A DNA stretch of 64,000 bases from Sphaerimonospora thailandensis (GCF_016863115.1 NZ_BOOG01000016.1:83293-147292), one strand, 5' to 3'; positions 49,041 to 59,088 are shown, counted from the first letter of the stretch. The notes: a model not told the origin generated them from the sequence alone. Made by a program: numbers and translations.

Positions 49041-49840
49041 ATGTCCTCCTGGGGAGCGGGCGCCTCGTGGGCGAAGGCCGCGCGCACGTCGCCGAGCCCG
49101 TCGATGCGCGCTTCGAGCACGTCGCCGGGCGCGACGGGGACGACCGGCCCGAGTGCCCCGGTCAGCACGGTGTCTCCGGCCTGGAGCGGGCGGCCGATCC
49201 TGGCCAGCGTGTCGGCCAGCCACACCGCCGCGTGGAGCGGGTGCCCGAGGCAGGCCGCGCCGACGCCGGTCGACACCTGCTCGCCGCCCCGCTCGATGAC
49301 CATCCCGGCCAGCCGCAGGTCCACGTCGCGCAGCGGCACCGGGCGGGTGCCGAGGACGTACATGCCGGCGGAGGCGTTGTCCGCGACCGTGTCGGCCAGG
49401 GTGATGTCCCAGCCGCGGATGCGACTGCCCACGATCTCGATCGCGGGCAGCGCGAAGGCCGTCGCGCGGATCACGTCGGCGACCGTGTGCCGTTCGTGCG
49501 TCAGGTCGTGTTCCAGCACGAGTGCGACCTCGGCCTCGGCGCGGGGCTGCAGCACCGCGCCGACGGGGATCTCCTCGCCGTCCGGCACGGCCATGTCGGC
49601 GAAGATCATGCCGAAGTCCGGCGAGTCCACCCCCAGTTGCCGCTGCACCGCCGCGCTGGTCAGTCCGATCTTGCGACCGGTCAGGCGGCGCCCCTCCGAC
49701 AGCCACCGCTGGGTGATCAGGTCCTGTACGGCATAGGCGGCGTCCGCGCCGTCGATCAGGTCGCGCACCGGTTCGCAGGGGCTGCCGGACGCGTACGCCT
49801 CCAGCAGCCGCGACGCCGCGGCCTGGTGTCTTTCTGTCAC
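49037..49840 (-). CDS. 2-oxopent-4-enoate hydratase
   Basis: 267 residues (DmpE/MhpD/NbaH). Adds water to 2-oxopent-4-enoate to give 4-hydroxy-2-oxovalerate. Segments are [35 protein letters not shown] and [23 protein letters not shown] at 49840 is chosen: GAGGA lies eight bases upstream and it follows the dehydrogenase stop by eight bases; longer forms run into the dehydrogenase gene. Which of this and the next gene is hydratase and which decarboxylase rests on order and similarity. Confidence 0.88.
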
Positions 49841-49848
49841 GGATGTCC

Positions 49849-51291
49849 TCAAATCTTGACGCACACGTTGACGGGTTCCGAGAAGAAGTCGAGTGAGTAT
49901 TCGCCACCCTCGCGTCCGATGCCGGACGCCTTCACACCGCCGAAGGGGGTGCGCAGATCCCGAAGATTCCAGCAGTTGACCCACACGATCCCGGCCTCCA
50001 CCCGCGGAGCCACGCGGTGGGCGCGGGACAGGTCGGTGGTCCACACCGTGGCGGCCAGGCCGTACGGGCTGTCGTTGGCCAGCCGGACCGCCTCGTCCTC
50101 GTCGTCGAACGGCGCCACATGGCAGACGGGCCCGAAGATCTCCTCGCGGACGGTTCTGGCGGTCTGGGGCAGCCCGGTGAGCACGGTCGGCTCGACGTAG
50201 AACCCGCCGTCACGCTCGTCGCCGAAGCTCGGCACCCCGCCACCGGCGACCACCGTGGCGCCCTCCTCGACAGCGAGGCGGTAGTACGACAGCACCTTGT
50301 CGCGGTGCTCTGCCGAGATCATCGGGCCGTAGTCCTGCAGCGCGCGAACGCGCTCGGCCAGGGCGTCGACGAACTCCTCGAAGCGGGAGCGCTGCACGTA
50401 GACACGCTCGGTGCACAGGCAGATCTGACCCGAGTGGGTGAAACTCGACCGGACGGTCCCCTCGACCGCCTCGGCGAGGTCGGCGTCGGCGAAGACCAGG
50501 GCGGCGTTCTTGCCGCCGAGTTCGAAGGAGACCGGCGTGACGTGGTCGGCCGCACCGCGCATGATGGCGGTCCCGGTGGCGGACGCGCCGGTGAAGGCGA
50601 TCGCGTCGACGCCCGGGTGGGAGGCGAGGTGCTCGCCCGCCGCGTTCGCGCCGTGGCCGTGCACGAGGTTGAAGGCGCCGGCGGGCAGCCCCGCCTCGTC
50701 GATCACCGCGGCGAGCAGGGTCGCGGTGGACGGCGTCTCCTCCGACGGCTTGGCGACGACCGCGTTGCCCGCGGCCAGTGCGGGCGCGACCTTCCAGGTG
50801 AGCAGGAGCAGCGGCAGGTTCCACGGCGAGATGATCGCCACGACGCCGAGCGGGCGGCGGACGGTGTAGTTGAGCGCCTGACCGCTGCCGCTCCATCCCG
50901 GGACGGTGGTGGGGTAGGCCCGTTCCGGACGGCCGTAGGCGAGGTCGGCGTAGGAACGGAAGTTGCCGATCGCGCGCGGGATGTCGACCGTGGCCGCCAA
51001 CTCGCGCGGCTTGCCGGTGTCGGCGACCTCGGCTGCGACGAACTCGTCGAAGCGGGCCTCGATGCCGTCGGCGATCCGCCGGAGCATGGAGCACCGCTCC
51101 TCGACGCTGGTACGCCCCCAGGGGCCGGCGAGCGCCGTGCGGGCTGCCCGCACGGCCGCGTCGACGACGTCACGCGGGGCTTCGGGAACGGCTCCTACCT
51201 GGCTTCCGTCGACGGGTGAAAACAGCGGAAAGGCCGTTCCCGTCGTCGTGAAGGCACCGTTGACGTAGTGCGCGGGCTTCATGGCCATCAT
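49849..51291 (-). CDS. 2-aminomuconic 6-semialdehyde dehydrogenase
   Basis: NbaE/AmnC-type aldehyde dehydrogenase, NAD-dependent, making 2-aminomuconate. 480 residues. Active-site residues are Asn158 (ISPWNLPL), Glu257 ([12 protein letters not shown]) and Cys291 (HSGQICLC), 11 positions before those of the Pseudomonas enzyme. Starts at ATG 51291, with two more ATGs close behind (MMAMKP); no clear ribosome site is seen. It is the first gene of the operon. Its first 100 codons and upstream region are duplicated at 42430-42838. Confidence 0.93.
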   Translation of the reverse strand: MMAMKPAHYVNGAFTTTGTAFPLFSPVDGSQVGAVPEAPRDVVDAAVRAARTALAGPWGRTSVEERCSMLRRIADGIEARFDEFVAAEVADTGKPRELAATVDIPRAIGNFRSYADLAYGRPERAYPTTVPGWSGSGQALNYTVRRPLGVVAIISPWNLPLLLLTWKVAPALAAGNAVVAKPSEETPSTATLLAAVIDEAGLPAGAFNLVHGHGANAAGEHLASHPGVDAIAFTGASATGTAIMRGAADHVTPVSFELGGKNAALVFADADLAEAVEGTVRSSFTHSGQICLCTERVYVQRSRFEEFVDALAERVRALQDYGPMISAEHRDKVLSYYRLAVEEGATVVAGGGVPSFGDERDGGFYVEPTVLTGLPQTARTVREEIFGPVCHVAPFDDEDEAVRLANDSPYGLAATVWTTDLSRAHRVAPRVEAGIVWVNCWNLRDLRTPFGGVKASGIGREGGEYSLDFFSEPVNVCVKI

Positions 51292-51330
51292 CGTGCAGCC
51301 ACTCGTGCATAACAGTCTAATACCACTATT

Positions 51331-51362
51331 CACCATATATATATCGATCCTGTTATATGGTG
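51331..51362. promoter_or_regulatory. Inverted-repeat operator between the dehydrogenase and LysR genes
   Basis: CACCATATA and TATATGGTG form a perfect 9-base inverted repeat with a 14-base spacer, 40 bases from the dehydrogenase start and 160 from the LysR start. The AT-rich centre stands out in this GC-rich DNA. The duplicated promoter at 42793-42823 keeps a close version. It is the likely binding site for the divergent regulator; this is inference from position and conservation. Confidence 0.65.
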
Positions 51363-51522
51363 TCATCGACGTGGCTCGCGCCAGATCGGTTCGGGGCGGC
51401 GACGGGCAGCCACGCCGTCGACGGCCCACGTGCCTCAGGGGGTGTACATCGGTGGCGCGCTCAGTCCGCTCCCGCGGATATATCAAAGTGAGCCCTGATT
51501 CTGTGGCTCATATGATGTTCCG

Positions 51523-52497
51523 GTGATGTCCCGCCCCCTGGACCTGCTGAACGGCCGCCTCAAACTCAGACACCTGGTGCTCGTGACGACCATCGCCGAG
51601 CAGGGCGGCATCCTGCGTGCCGCCGAGCATCTCCACCTGGCGCAGCCCGCCGTCACGCGTGGGCTGCGGGAGGTGGAGCAGATCCTCGGGGTCGAGCTCT
51701 TCCACCGGGGCCCGCGCGGCGTCACTCCCACCCTCTTCGGCGCCGCCCTCGTCGACCACGCGCGCGCCGTACAGGCGGAACTGCGCCGGGCGGGCGCCCG
51801 GATCGCCGGCCTCGCCGACGGTGAGACCGGCACCGTCACCATCGGCACGCTCCTGGCCGCCACCAACGTGCTGCTGCCCCGCTCGATCGCCGCTCTCAAG
51901 GCAGAGCGCCCGGGCATCACGGTGATCGTCAAAGAGGGCACCTTCGACTCGCTCGTTCCCCGGCTGATCGACGGCGAGACCGACCTGATCCTCGGTCGGC
52001 TCAACTCCATCGAGGACTGGCCGGGCCTCCACCAGATCCCCCTCTACAACGAGCCCACCCTGCTGGTGGCCCGCGCCGGGCATCCCGCTCAACAGGCGCG
52101 CACCCTGCCGGAACTACTCCGATATCCATGGATCGTCCCGCTCGAACAGACCGCGCTGAAACACGAGCTGGAGCAGGTGTTCCAGCGCCAGGGGCTGACA
52201 ATTCCGGAAAATCGGGTCGAGTGCACATCCATTCTGACGATCCGCTCGCTGCTTCTGGCGACCGACATGATCGCGGCCCTGCCCGCGCTGCTCGTCAGGA
52301 CCGACGATCGGCTCGCGGAGCTACCGGTGCCGCTCGCCTCCGTACGGCGCTCGGTCGGCGTGACACTGCCCGAAGCCCGCACCCTCACGCCCGCGGCCAA
52401 CGCCATGCTCGACCATCTGCGTCGGCAGGCGGAACCGCTCCGCCGGGAACTACCCGACGAACCCCAGCGAATAGATCATGGCGGCACGGCTCACTGA
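51523..52497 (+). CDS. LysR-family transcriptional regulator
   Basis: 324 residues. The winged-helix domain is LKLRHLVLVTTIAEQGGILR, AAEHLHLAQPAVTRGLREVE, FHRGPRGVTPTLFG (residues 12-75); the rest is the effector-binding domain (TVTIGTLLAATNVLLPRSIA, PTLLVARAGHP). Divergent from the 3-hydroxyanthranilate operon with the operator between, the standard layout for a LysR activator. The inducer is likely a pathway intermediate. GTG at 51523 or ATG at 51526 is the start. Confidence 0.92.
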   Translation: MMSRPLDLLNGRLKLRHLVLVTTIAEQGGILRAAEHLHLAQPAVTRGLREVEQILGVELFHRGPRGVTPTLFGAALVDHARAVQAELRRAGARIAGLADGETGTVTIGTLLAATNVLLPRSIAALKAERPGITVIVKEGTFDSLVPRLIDGETDLILGRLNSIEDWPGLHQIPLYNEPTLLVARAGHPAQQARTLPELLRYPWIVPLEQTALKHELEQVFQRQGLTIPENRVECTSILTIRSLLLATDMIAALPALLVRTDDRLAELPVPLASVRRSVGVTLPEARTLTPAANAMLDHLRRQAEPLRRELPDEPQRIDHGGTAH

Positions 52498-52542
52498 TCG
52501 CGGCGAGAGGAGCTCAACCGACTGATTTCCCCGTCGTCTTTC

Positions 52543-53259
52543 CTAGTCGTCGCCGGTCAGGGAGAGGACGCGCAGGCGCCGGCCGGCCCACAGCAGCGCG
52601 CCGACCGTCACGATGGCCATGGCCGGTACGGCGAAGCCGAGCGTGACGTCCGTGGAGAAGAAGGGCGACGTCGAGAAGTGGTCTGCGACGGACTGGGCCC
52701 ACTGCTGGATGGAGAGCTTACGCGCCCCGGGGACGTAGCCGCCGACCACGCCCTCCCATACCAGGGCGTAGATGACCCCCACGGTCACGGCGTGCCGGGT
52801 GACCACGCCCAGCAGCAGGAACACCGCGGCGTAGGCCACGCCGCCGAAGAGCGCCCCGAGCGTGAAACCGTACGCGACGCCCGATTCGGCGCCGGTGAGC
52901 AGGTAGGCGGCGATGAAGGTCGGCAGCGCGGCGAACACGACGAGCAGCGAAGCGGCCACCGCGAACTTCGTCACCGCGATCACCGGCCGGGAGATCGGCT
53001 TGGCCAGCAGGTGGATGATCGTGCCGTCCTCGATCTCCGGCGCGATCACGCCGGTTCCCGCGATCAGTCCGAGCAGCGGCAGCATCGTGCCGACGGCGAA
53101 CGTCTTCATCAGGATCACGGCCGTGTGCTCGTCCGGCCCGTCGACCGCCCTGAGCAGCGCGGCCATGCCGATCAGTGCCACCGGCAGCAGCACCAGCAGC
53201 CAGATCCGCTTCCGTCCGAGCATCGCCCGGTAGGTGATGTCGGCCACCACAGCGTTCAT
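52543..53259 (-). CDS. ABC-2-type permease
   Basis: 238 residues with about six membrane segments: RIWLLVLLPVALIGMAALL, then GVAYAAVFLLLGVVTRHAVT. The motif PEIEDGTIIHLLAKPISRP is typical of ABC-2 permeases of the NosY/export type. Start overlaps the ATPase stop (ATGA). Last gene of a four-gene operon; substrate unknown. The convergent LysR gene ends 45 bases away. Confidence 0.88.
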   Translation of the reverse strand: MNAVVADITYRAMLGRKRIWLLVLLPVALIGMAALLRAVDGPDEHTAVILMKTFAVGTMLPLLGLIAGTGVIAPEIEDGTIIHLLAKPISRPVIAVTKFAVAASLLVVFAALPTFIAAYLLTGAESGVAYGFTLGALFGGVAYAAVFLLLGVVTRHAVTVGVIYALVWEGVVGGYVPGARKLSIQQWAQSVADHFSTSPFFSTDVTLGFAVPAMAIVTVGALLWAGRRLRVLSLTGDD

Positions 53260-54221
53260 CGGGAGCCCCCAGAGGTCGGGCCGCTGATCAGATAGGAGAA
53301 GACGCTCTCCAGGTCCTCGTCGGTGGGGGAGAGCTGCCACAGGTGGACGCCGATGTCACGGGCGACCTTGGGCAGCAGCCGGGTGAAGCGGCGGAAGTCC
53401 ACCGTCTGGACCTCGATGCCCTGCGCGGTCAGGGCGACCGCGCTGGAGGAGGAGTCGGAGATCAGCGCGGCGGCCAGTCGCCGGTCGTCGCTGGACCTGA
53501 CGCGGAACAGGTGCGGCCGGTCGGTCATCCGGCGCCGGATCTCGCGGTAGTCGCCCGACGCCGCGTGCCGCCCGGCGACCAGCACCTCGATCTGCTCGGC
53601 GACCCGCTCGACCTCTTCGAGGATGTGCGAGCTGAACAGGATCGTACGGCCCGCCCGGCCCATGTCGCGGACCAGATCCATGAGGTGCATCCGCTGCCGG
53701 GGGTCCATGCCGTTGAACGGCTCGTCGAGCAGCAGCACCATCGGGTCGTGCACCAGGGCGGCGGCCACCTTGACCCGCTGTCGCATGCCCTTCGAGTAGG
53801 TCTCGATCCTGCGGTCCTTGGCGGCGGTCATCTCCACCAGGTCGAGCGCCCGCAGGGCGGCGTCCGCCGGAGACGGCAGCCGGTGCAGCCGGGCGGCGGA
53901 AAGCACGAACTGCCAGCCGGTCAGGAAGCCGTACACGGCCTCCTTCTCGGGGACCAGGCCGACCAGCCGGTAGATCTCGTGGTTGCGCCAGATCGGCTGC
54001 CCGTTCAGCGTGGCCGTACCGGTCGACGGGGCGAGGAAGCCCGCCATCATGTGCAGCAGCGTTGACTTTCCGGCGCCGTTGGGGCCGAGCAGGCCGGTCA
54101 CGCCGGGGCCGATCGTCATCGTGACATCGTTGACCGCTACGACGTTGCCGTACCAGCGGGACACCTGGCCGAGCTCGATGACGCCCTGCCGGGTGGTCGT
54201 GGGAGAGGTCGTCATGGTCAT
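53256..54221 (-). CDS. ABC transporter ATPase
   Basis: 321 residues. Walker A GLLGPNGAGKSTLLHMMAG, signature YSKGMRQRVKVAAALVHDP, Walker B MVLLLDEPFNGMDP, with H-loop SSHILEEVE. It is of the drug/antibiotic or NosF-type export group. The C-terminal 90 residues look like a regulatory extension. Overlaps both neighbours by ATGA. Confidence 0.92.
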   Translation of the reverse strand: MTMTTSPTTTRQGVIELGQVSRWYGNVVAVNDVTMTIGPGVTGLLGPNGAGKSTLLHMMAGFLAPSTGTATLNGQPIWRNHEIYRLVGLVPEKEAVYGFLTGWQFVLSAARLHRLPSPADAALRALDLVEMTAAKDRRIETYSKGMRQRVKVAAALVHDPMVLLLDEPFNGMDPRQRMHLMDLVRDMGRAGRTILFSSHILEEVERVAEQIEVLVAGRHAASGDYREIRRRMTDRPHLFRVRSSDDRRLAAALISDSSSSAVALTAQGIEVQTVDFRRFTRLLPKVARDIGVHLWQLSPTDEDLESVFSYLISGPTSGGSR

Positions 54222-55087
54222 GCGGAGGCGGCCTTCCGGTAGCGCAGGAGGATGCCGGTCGCCGCGAGGGCACCCGCGCCCACCAGGATCAGGAACGCCC
54301 CCGGGCCGGGCGGGTAGCCGTTCGACGCCACGACGCCGAACAGCGCGGACTGTACGGCTTCGACCAGGAAGAACGGGTTGATCAGCAATGCCCAGGCGGC
54401 GGTGTCGTCCCGTCCGGTCGCCGACAGGACGAGGTAGAACACCCCGGCGACGGCCGAGGTGAACAGATAGAACGCGATCACCGACGCCACGCCCAGCCCG
54501 CGGCGCGGGGTGACGGACGCCAGCGCGATGCCGATCAGGGCGAGCAGCAGGGCCAGGATGACCGCGCCGCCCATCGCGGCGGCGTAGTCCCCGGTGTGGA
54601 GTGGCCCGGGCAGGTCGACGAGCAGCTCGCCGACGAACAGGACCGTGAGCGGCACGGCCAGCAGGAGGAAGAGCGCGACCGTCAGCGCCGCCACCTTGGC
54701 GATCACGTAGTCGATGACGCCGAGGGGACGCGACAGGTACAGCGGCAGCACGCGGAACCGCAGGTCGGGCGCGACGAGGTACGGCGACTGCGCCGCCATG
54801 AAGATCGCGATGACCGGCTGCATGACGACCGCGTAGGTCGGGTATTCCGCGCCCAGCTCCGGCCGTTTCAGGATGGCCATGGCGGCGATCGTCACCGCGG
54901 CGGGCAGCAGCATGATGACCATCAGCAGGATCGGAATGATCTTGGCGCGGGCCGGGCGGCCGAGGCCGAACGTGCCGCGCAGGCTGTGTACGGCCAGGGC
55001 GTACACGGCGTTGGCGCGCCCCAGCCTCGGGCCCTCGTAGTGGCGGTATCCGATGTCGTGGATGACCGCGGTCGGCTCGGAGGTCAT
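54218..55087 (-). CDS. ABC-2-type permease
   Basis: 289 residues with six or more membrane segments. The N terminus MTSEPTAVIHDIGYRHYEGP (GYRHYEG) is a recurrent start in actinobacterial ABC-2 permeases. Pairs with the ATPase encoded just upstream (ATGA overlap). Confidence 0.88.
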   Translation of the reverse strand: MTSEPTAVIHDIGYRHYEGPRLGRANAVYALAVHSLRGTFGLGRPARAKIIPILLMVIMLLPAAVTIAAMAILKRPELGAEYPTYAVVMQPVIAIFMAAQSPYLVAPDLRFRVLPLYLSRPLGVIDYVIAKVAALTVALFLLLAVPLTVLFVGELLVDLPGPLHTGDYAAAMGGAVILALLLALIGIALASVTPRRGLGVASVIAFYLFTSAVAGVFYLVLSATGRDDTAAWALLINPFFLVEAVQSALFGVVASNGYPPGPGAFLILVGAGALAATGILLRYRKAASA

Positions 55088-56037
55088 ACCGCCGGCTCCT
55101 TCGGCGCGGGGTCCTTGACTGTGTTCTCTTTGAACACATCCTCGATGCGGCCGCGGCGCTGCTCCAGCCGTACGAGATGGAGGTCGAGATCGCAGACGGC
55201 GTCGCGCACGGCGTCGAACGTGCGGGCCGGGTCGGCGTCCGGCGGCACCTGCACGGTCAGCAGCCTGCCCTGCACGGCCACCGCCTCGCCCATCCGGCCG
55301 AGGCGCTCGGCGAGGGACTCCAGCCCGTCCTCCACCTCGATGGCCACCGCCTGCGTGGTCCGGGTGAACTCGCGGATGGCCGAGGAGCGCAGCAGCCGCC
55401 CCCCGTCGATCACGATGACGTGGTCGCAGACCCGCTCGAGCTCGCCCAGCAGGTGCGAGGTGACCAGCACGCTGATGCCGAACTCGGTGCCGATGCGCCG
55501 GATCAGCGCGAGCATCTCGTCGCGGCCCTGCGGGTCGAGACCGTTGGTCGGCTCGTCGAGGAAGATCAACTTGGGGTCGTGGACGAGCGCCTGGGCGAGC
55601 TTGACACGCTGGCGCATGCCGGTGGAGTAGCCGCCGATGGGCCGGTACCGCTCCTCCTGGAGGCCGACGTGGCGCAGCGTGTCGGCCGCGCGTTCGCGGG
55701 CCGCCGTACGCGGCAGGCCGGACATCCGGGCCATGTGGACCACGAACTCGGTGGCCGACATGTCGGGCGGCAGACAGTCGTGCTCGGGCATGTAGCCCAC
55801 GGCCCGCCGGATCTGGGGACCCTGGGTGATCGCGTCCATCCCGAGCACGCTCGCCCGGCCGGCCGTCGGGGCGGCGAGGCCGAGCAGGATCTTGATCAGT
55901 GTCGATTTGCCCGCGCCGTTGGCGCCGACCAGGCCGGTCACCCCCGTTCCCGCCGACACCGTCAGCGCGTCGAGAGCCGTTACCCGGGGAAATCGCTTGG
56001 TCAGGCCCTCGGTCGCGAAGCATGTGCTCGCTGTCAT
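55084..56037 (-). CDS. ABC transporter ATPase
   Basis: 317 residues. Walker A GLVGANGAGKSTLIKILLGL, signature YSTGMRQRVKLAQALVHDPK, Walker B LIFLDEPTNGLDP. First gene of the operon. It and the second ATPase are paralogues, and the two permeases also look related, so the operon holds two complete pairs. Start ATG 56037. The promoter lies in the 80-base gap to coaA. Confidence 0.92.
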   Translation of the reverse strand: MTASTCFATEGLTKRFPRVTALDALTVSAGTGVTGLVGANGAGKSTLIKILLGLAAPTAGRASVLGMDAITQGPQIRRAVGYMPEHDCLPPDMSATEFVVHMARMSGLPRTAARERAADTLRHVGLQEERYRPIGGYSTGMRQRVKLAQALVHDPKLIFLDEPTNGLDPQGRDEMLALIRRIGTEFGISVLVTSHLLGELERVCDHVIVIDGGRLLRSSAIREFTRTTQAVAIEVEDGLESLAERLGRMGEAVAVQGRLLTVQVPPDADPARTFDAVRDAVCDLDLHLVRLEQRRGRIEDVFKENTVKDPAPKEPAV

Positions 56038-56117
56038 GATCCGCACCCTACCCAGCGACCGGGCCCGGCGCGCGGCCTCGGCGGGAGCCCTTATGTACGG
56101 CGGAGCCGGCTGTGCCT

Positions 56118-57071
56118 TCAGGTACGGCGGAGCCGTACGTGACGGATGGAGTGGTCGGAGCCCTTCCGCATGATCAGGCCGGCCCGGCCGCGGGTGGGCG
56201 CGATGTTCTCGATCAGGTTGCGTTCGTTGATGTCGCGCCACACGTTCCTGGCGAACGCGGTCGCCTCGTCATGGGAGAGCGCCGCGATGTGGTTGAAGTA
56301 CGACTTGGGGTCGGAGAAAGCCGTACGGCGCAGCTTGTGGAAGCGGTCGACGTACCAGTTCCTGATGTCCTCGACCCGGGCGTCCACATAGATCGAGAAG
56401 TCGAAGTAGTCGCACACGGCGAGCGAGGCCGGCGGCGCCGGCTGGAGGACGTTGAGACCCTCCACGATGAGGATGTCGGGACGACGTACCGTCTGCGCCG
56501 CGCCGGGCACGATGTCGTACTCCAGATGGCTGTAGACCGGCGCGTCGACCGTGGGGTGACCGGCCTTGACGTCGGCGACGAAGCGCACCAGCGCCCGCCG
56601 GTCGTAGCTCTCGGGGAAGCCCTTGCGGTGCATGATCCCGCGCTCCTCCAGCACCTTGTTGGGGTGGAGGAAGCTGTCGGTGGTGATCAGATCGACCCGC
56701 GGATGCTCGGGCCAGCGGGCCAGCAACGTGTGCAGGAGGCGGGCTGTGGTCGACTTGCCGACCGCGACGCTTCCCGCGATGCCCAGCACGTACGGCAGGG
56801 GCGAGGCGGACTCGCCCAGGAACGCCCCGACGGCCGCGCTGCGCTGGCGGGAGCCGGTGAAGTGCAGATTGAGCAGCCGGGCGAGCGGCAGATAGATGTC
56901 CGTCACCTCGGTGAGGTCGATCGGGTCATCGACGCCGCGCAGCTCGGCCAGCTCCGCCTCGGTCAGCGTGAGCGGCGTGTTCTTTCTAAGGTCACGCCAC
57001 TGCTCTCTGCTGAGCTGGACGTATGGGTCCCCACCTGCCACGTCGGCCAAGCGTACCCACGGTCCTTCCAC
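56118..57071 (-). CDS. coaA: Pantothenate kinase, type I
   Basis: First step of coenzyme A synthesis: phosphorylates pantothenate with ATP. 317 residues from GTG 57071 (alternative GTG 57041). P-loop is [20 protein letters not shown]. Family segments follow: [43 protein letters not shown], and [16 protein letters not shown]. Starts further upstream would overlap acpS and are rejected. Divergent from acpS by 46 bases; both act in CoA metabolism. Confidence 0.95.
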   Translation of the reverse strand: MEGPWVRLADVAGGDPYVQLSREQWRDLRKNTPLTLTEAELAELRGVDDPIDLTEVTDIYLPLARLLNLHFTGSRQRSAAVGAFLGESASPLPYVLGIAGSVAVGKSTTARLLHTLLARWPEHPRVDLITTDSFLHPNKVLEERGIMHRKGFPESYDRRALVRFVADVKAGHPTVDAPVYSHLEYDIVPGAAQTVRRPDILIVEGLNVLQPAPPASLAVCDYFDFSIYVDARVEDIRNWYVDRFHKLRRTAFSDPKSYFNHIAALSHDEATAFARNVWRDINERNLIENIAPTRGRAGLIMRKGSDHSIRHVRLRRT

Positions 57072-57117
57072 CGGCCGCCGGGGGGTGCGAGCCTGTGGAT
57101 GAGCGTACGCTGGCCGC

Positions 57118-57471
57118 GTGATCGTGGGCATCGGGGTGGACGTGGTGGACGTGGCCCGCTTCGCCGCCGTGCTGGAACGCACGCCTGCCCTGCGCGGCCG
57201 CGTGTTCACCCGGGGCGAGAGTGGGCTCGCGGTGCCGTCGCTGGCCGCGCGGTTCGCCGCCAAGGAGGCGGTCGCCAAGGCGCTCGGCGCGCCGCCGGGC
57301 CTGAGCCACCACGACGCTGAGATCGTCACCGGCGAGTACGGCAGGCCGAGCCTGCGGATCACCGGCCGGGCCGCGGAGGTGGCCGACGGCCTGGGCGTCA
57401 CCCGATGGCACGTGTCCCTGACCCACGACGGCGGCGTCGCCGTCGCCTACGTGATCGCCGAGTCCGGGTGA
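57118..57471 (+). CDS. acpS: Holo-acyl-carrier-protein synthase
   Basis: Moves phosphopantetheine from CoA to acyl carrier protein. 117 residues from a GTG start. The magnesium-binding motif is [12 protein letters not shown] (Asp8) and the helix motif is [12 protein letters not shown] with its Glu. [17 protein letters not shown] ends the fold. Placed between coaA and nnr. Confidence 0.96.
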   Translation: MIVGIGVDVVDVARFAAVLERTPALRGRVFTRGESGLAVPSLAARFAAKEAVAKALGAPPGLSHHDAEIVTGEYGRPSLRITGRAAEVADGLGVTRWHVSLTHDGGVAVAYVIAESG

Positions 57472-57474
57472 CGG

Positions 57475-57503
57475 TTGTCCACAGGGTGATCGCGATCTAG
57501 GTT
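57475..57503 (+). promoter_or_regulatory. Promoter of nnr
   Basis: TTGTCC and TAGGTT are separated by 17 bases, a good housekeeping-type promoter that begins right after acpS. Predicted start near 57510 gives a very short leader to the ATG at 57526. Confidence 0.65.
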
Positions 57504-57525
57504 CTGGGCGGCTACCGTCGGACGC

Positions 57526-59088
57526 ATGCGGACCGCCTACACCTCTGACCAGATCCGCGCCGCCGAGTTGGCGCTCATGGCGAAACTGCCCGAGGGAACG
57601 CTGATGGGCCGGGCCGCCGCCGGGCTCGCCGCCGTCTGCGCCGGACTGCTCACCGGGGTCCGCGGCCGGGTGTACGGCTCCCACGTCGTCCTCCTCGTCG
57701 GCAGCGGGGACAACGGCGGTGACGCGCTGTACGCGGGGGCCCGTCTGGCCCGCAGGGGGGCCAGGGTCGTGGCGGTCCTCGCGGGGTCGCGCGTGCATGA
57801 GGGCGGCCTGGCGGCACTGCGGGCAGTCGGCGGCAGGGCGACAGACCTGCGCGTTCCGATCCTGGAGCAGGCGCGTGAACTGATCGGCGACGCCGACCTC
57901 GTCGTGGACGGGCTCGTCGGCATCGGCGGCAGCGGAGCGCTGCGCGAGCCGTACGCCACGCTGGCCGGGCTGACCGCGCAGGCCTCCGGCCTGGTCGTCG
58001 CGGTGGACGTGCCGAGCGGGGTGGACGCGAGCACCGGGGAGGTTGACGGCGCCGCGGTGCGGGCCCAGGCGACCGTGACGTTCGGCGCGTACAAGAACGG
58101 CCTGCTCATCGATCCGGGGGCGCGGTTCGCCGGAGCCGTGGAGTTCGTGGACATCGGGCTCGGGCCTTACCTCCCGGACCCCGACGTCGCCGCGCCGACC
58201 GACGAGGACGTGGCGGACCTGCTCCCCCGGCCGGGCGCCGAGAGCGACAAGTATCGGCGCGGGGTCGTGGGCATCGCGGCGGGCAGCGACCGGTACACAG
58301 GGGCGGCCGTGCTCGCGGTCGGCGGAGCCGTACGGGCCGGGGCCGGCATGGTCCGCTTCGTGAGCTCGGCGGAGCCGGTGCGTCTGGTCAGGGCCCGCTG
58401 GCCGGAGGCGGTCACCACGATCATCGCCGATCCGCTCGGAGCCGATCCCATCGAGGAGGTCGGGCGCGTGCAGGCGTGGGTGCTCGGCCCGGGTCTGGGG
58501 ACCGGCGCCGAGGCGCACGCGGTGGCCCGTGCCGTACTGTCCGCCCAGGTCCCGGTGCTCGTGGACGCCGACGGGCTGACGCTGATCGCGCGGGACCGGG
58601 GGCTGCTGCGCCGGGACGGTCCCACCTTGATAACCCCGCATGCCGGTGAGCTGTCTCGCCTGCTCGGCGTGCCGAGGGAGCGGATCGAGGCGCGGCGTCT
58701 GGAGCACGTGCGGCGGGCCGCCGCCGAACTGGGCGTGACCGTGCTGCTCAAGGGATCGACCACGCTGGTCGCCGAGGAGGATCGGCCGGTGCGGGTCAAC
58801 ACCACCGGCACGCCGTGGCTGGCCACCGGAGGCACCGGCGACGTGCTGGCGGGCATCGCCGGGGCGTTGCTGGCGGGCGGGCTCAGCTGTTACGACGCTG
58901 CCTCCGGCGCGGCGTACGTCCACGGACTGGCGGCGCGCCTCGCGGTGCGCGGCGATCCGGCGGGGCGTGGTGATCCGGCGGGGCGTGGTGATCCGGCGGG
59001 GCGTGGTGATGCGGCGGGGCGGGCCGAGGCCCCGATCGCTGCCCTCGACGTGGCGCAGGCGCTCCCCGAGGCGCTGCGCGCCCTGTGA
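57526..59088 (+). CDS. nnr: Bifunctional NAD(P)H-hydrate repair enzyme
   Basis: 520 residues joining an NAD(P)HX epimerase (YjeF-N, about 1-215: GSGDNGGDALYAGARLARRG, VDVPSGVDASTGEVDG) to an ADP-dependent dehydratase (YjeF-C: LITPHAGELSRLLG, NTTGTPWLATGGTGDVLAGI). It repairs hydrated NADH and NADPH. Near the C terminus a run of tandem RGDPAG repeats interrupts the last helix region; it comes from an 18-base minisatellite. The alr gene follows. Confidence 0.95.
   Translation: MRTAYTSDQIRAAELALMAKLPEGTLMGRAAAGLAAVCAGLLTGVRGRVYGSHVVLLVGSGDNGGDALYAGARLARRGARVVAVLAGSRVHEGGLAALRAVGGRATDLRVPILEQARELIGDADLVVDGLVGIGGSGALREPYATLAGLTAQASGLVVAVDVPSGVDASTGEVDGAAVRAQATVTFGAYKNGLLIDPGARFAGAVEFVDIGLGPYLPDPDVAAPTDEDVADLLPRPGAESDKYRRGVVGIAAGSDRYTGAAVLAVGGAVRAGAGMVRFVSSAEPVRLVRARWPEAVTTIIADPLGADPIEEVGRVQAWVLGPGLGTGAEAHAVARAVLSAQVPVLVDADGLTLIARDRGLLRRDGPTLITPHAGELSRLLGVPRERIEARRLEHVRRAAAELGVTVLLKGSTTLVAEEDRPVRVNTTGTPWLATGGTGDVLAGIAGALLAGGLSCYDAASGAAYVHGLAARLAVRGDPAGRGDPAGRGDPAGRGDAAGRAEAPIAALDVAQALPEALRAL
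58954..59025. repeat. 18-base tandem repeat inside nnr
   Basis: The unit GATCCGGCGGGGCGTGGT occurs three times exactly, then a changed fourth copy follows (GATGCGGCGGGGCGGGCC). It keeps the reading frame and encodes DPAGRG units. Copy number probably varies between strains. Confidence 0.9.
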
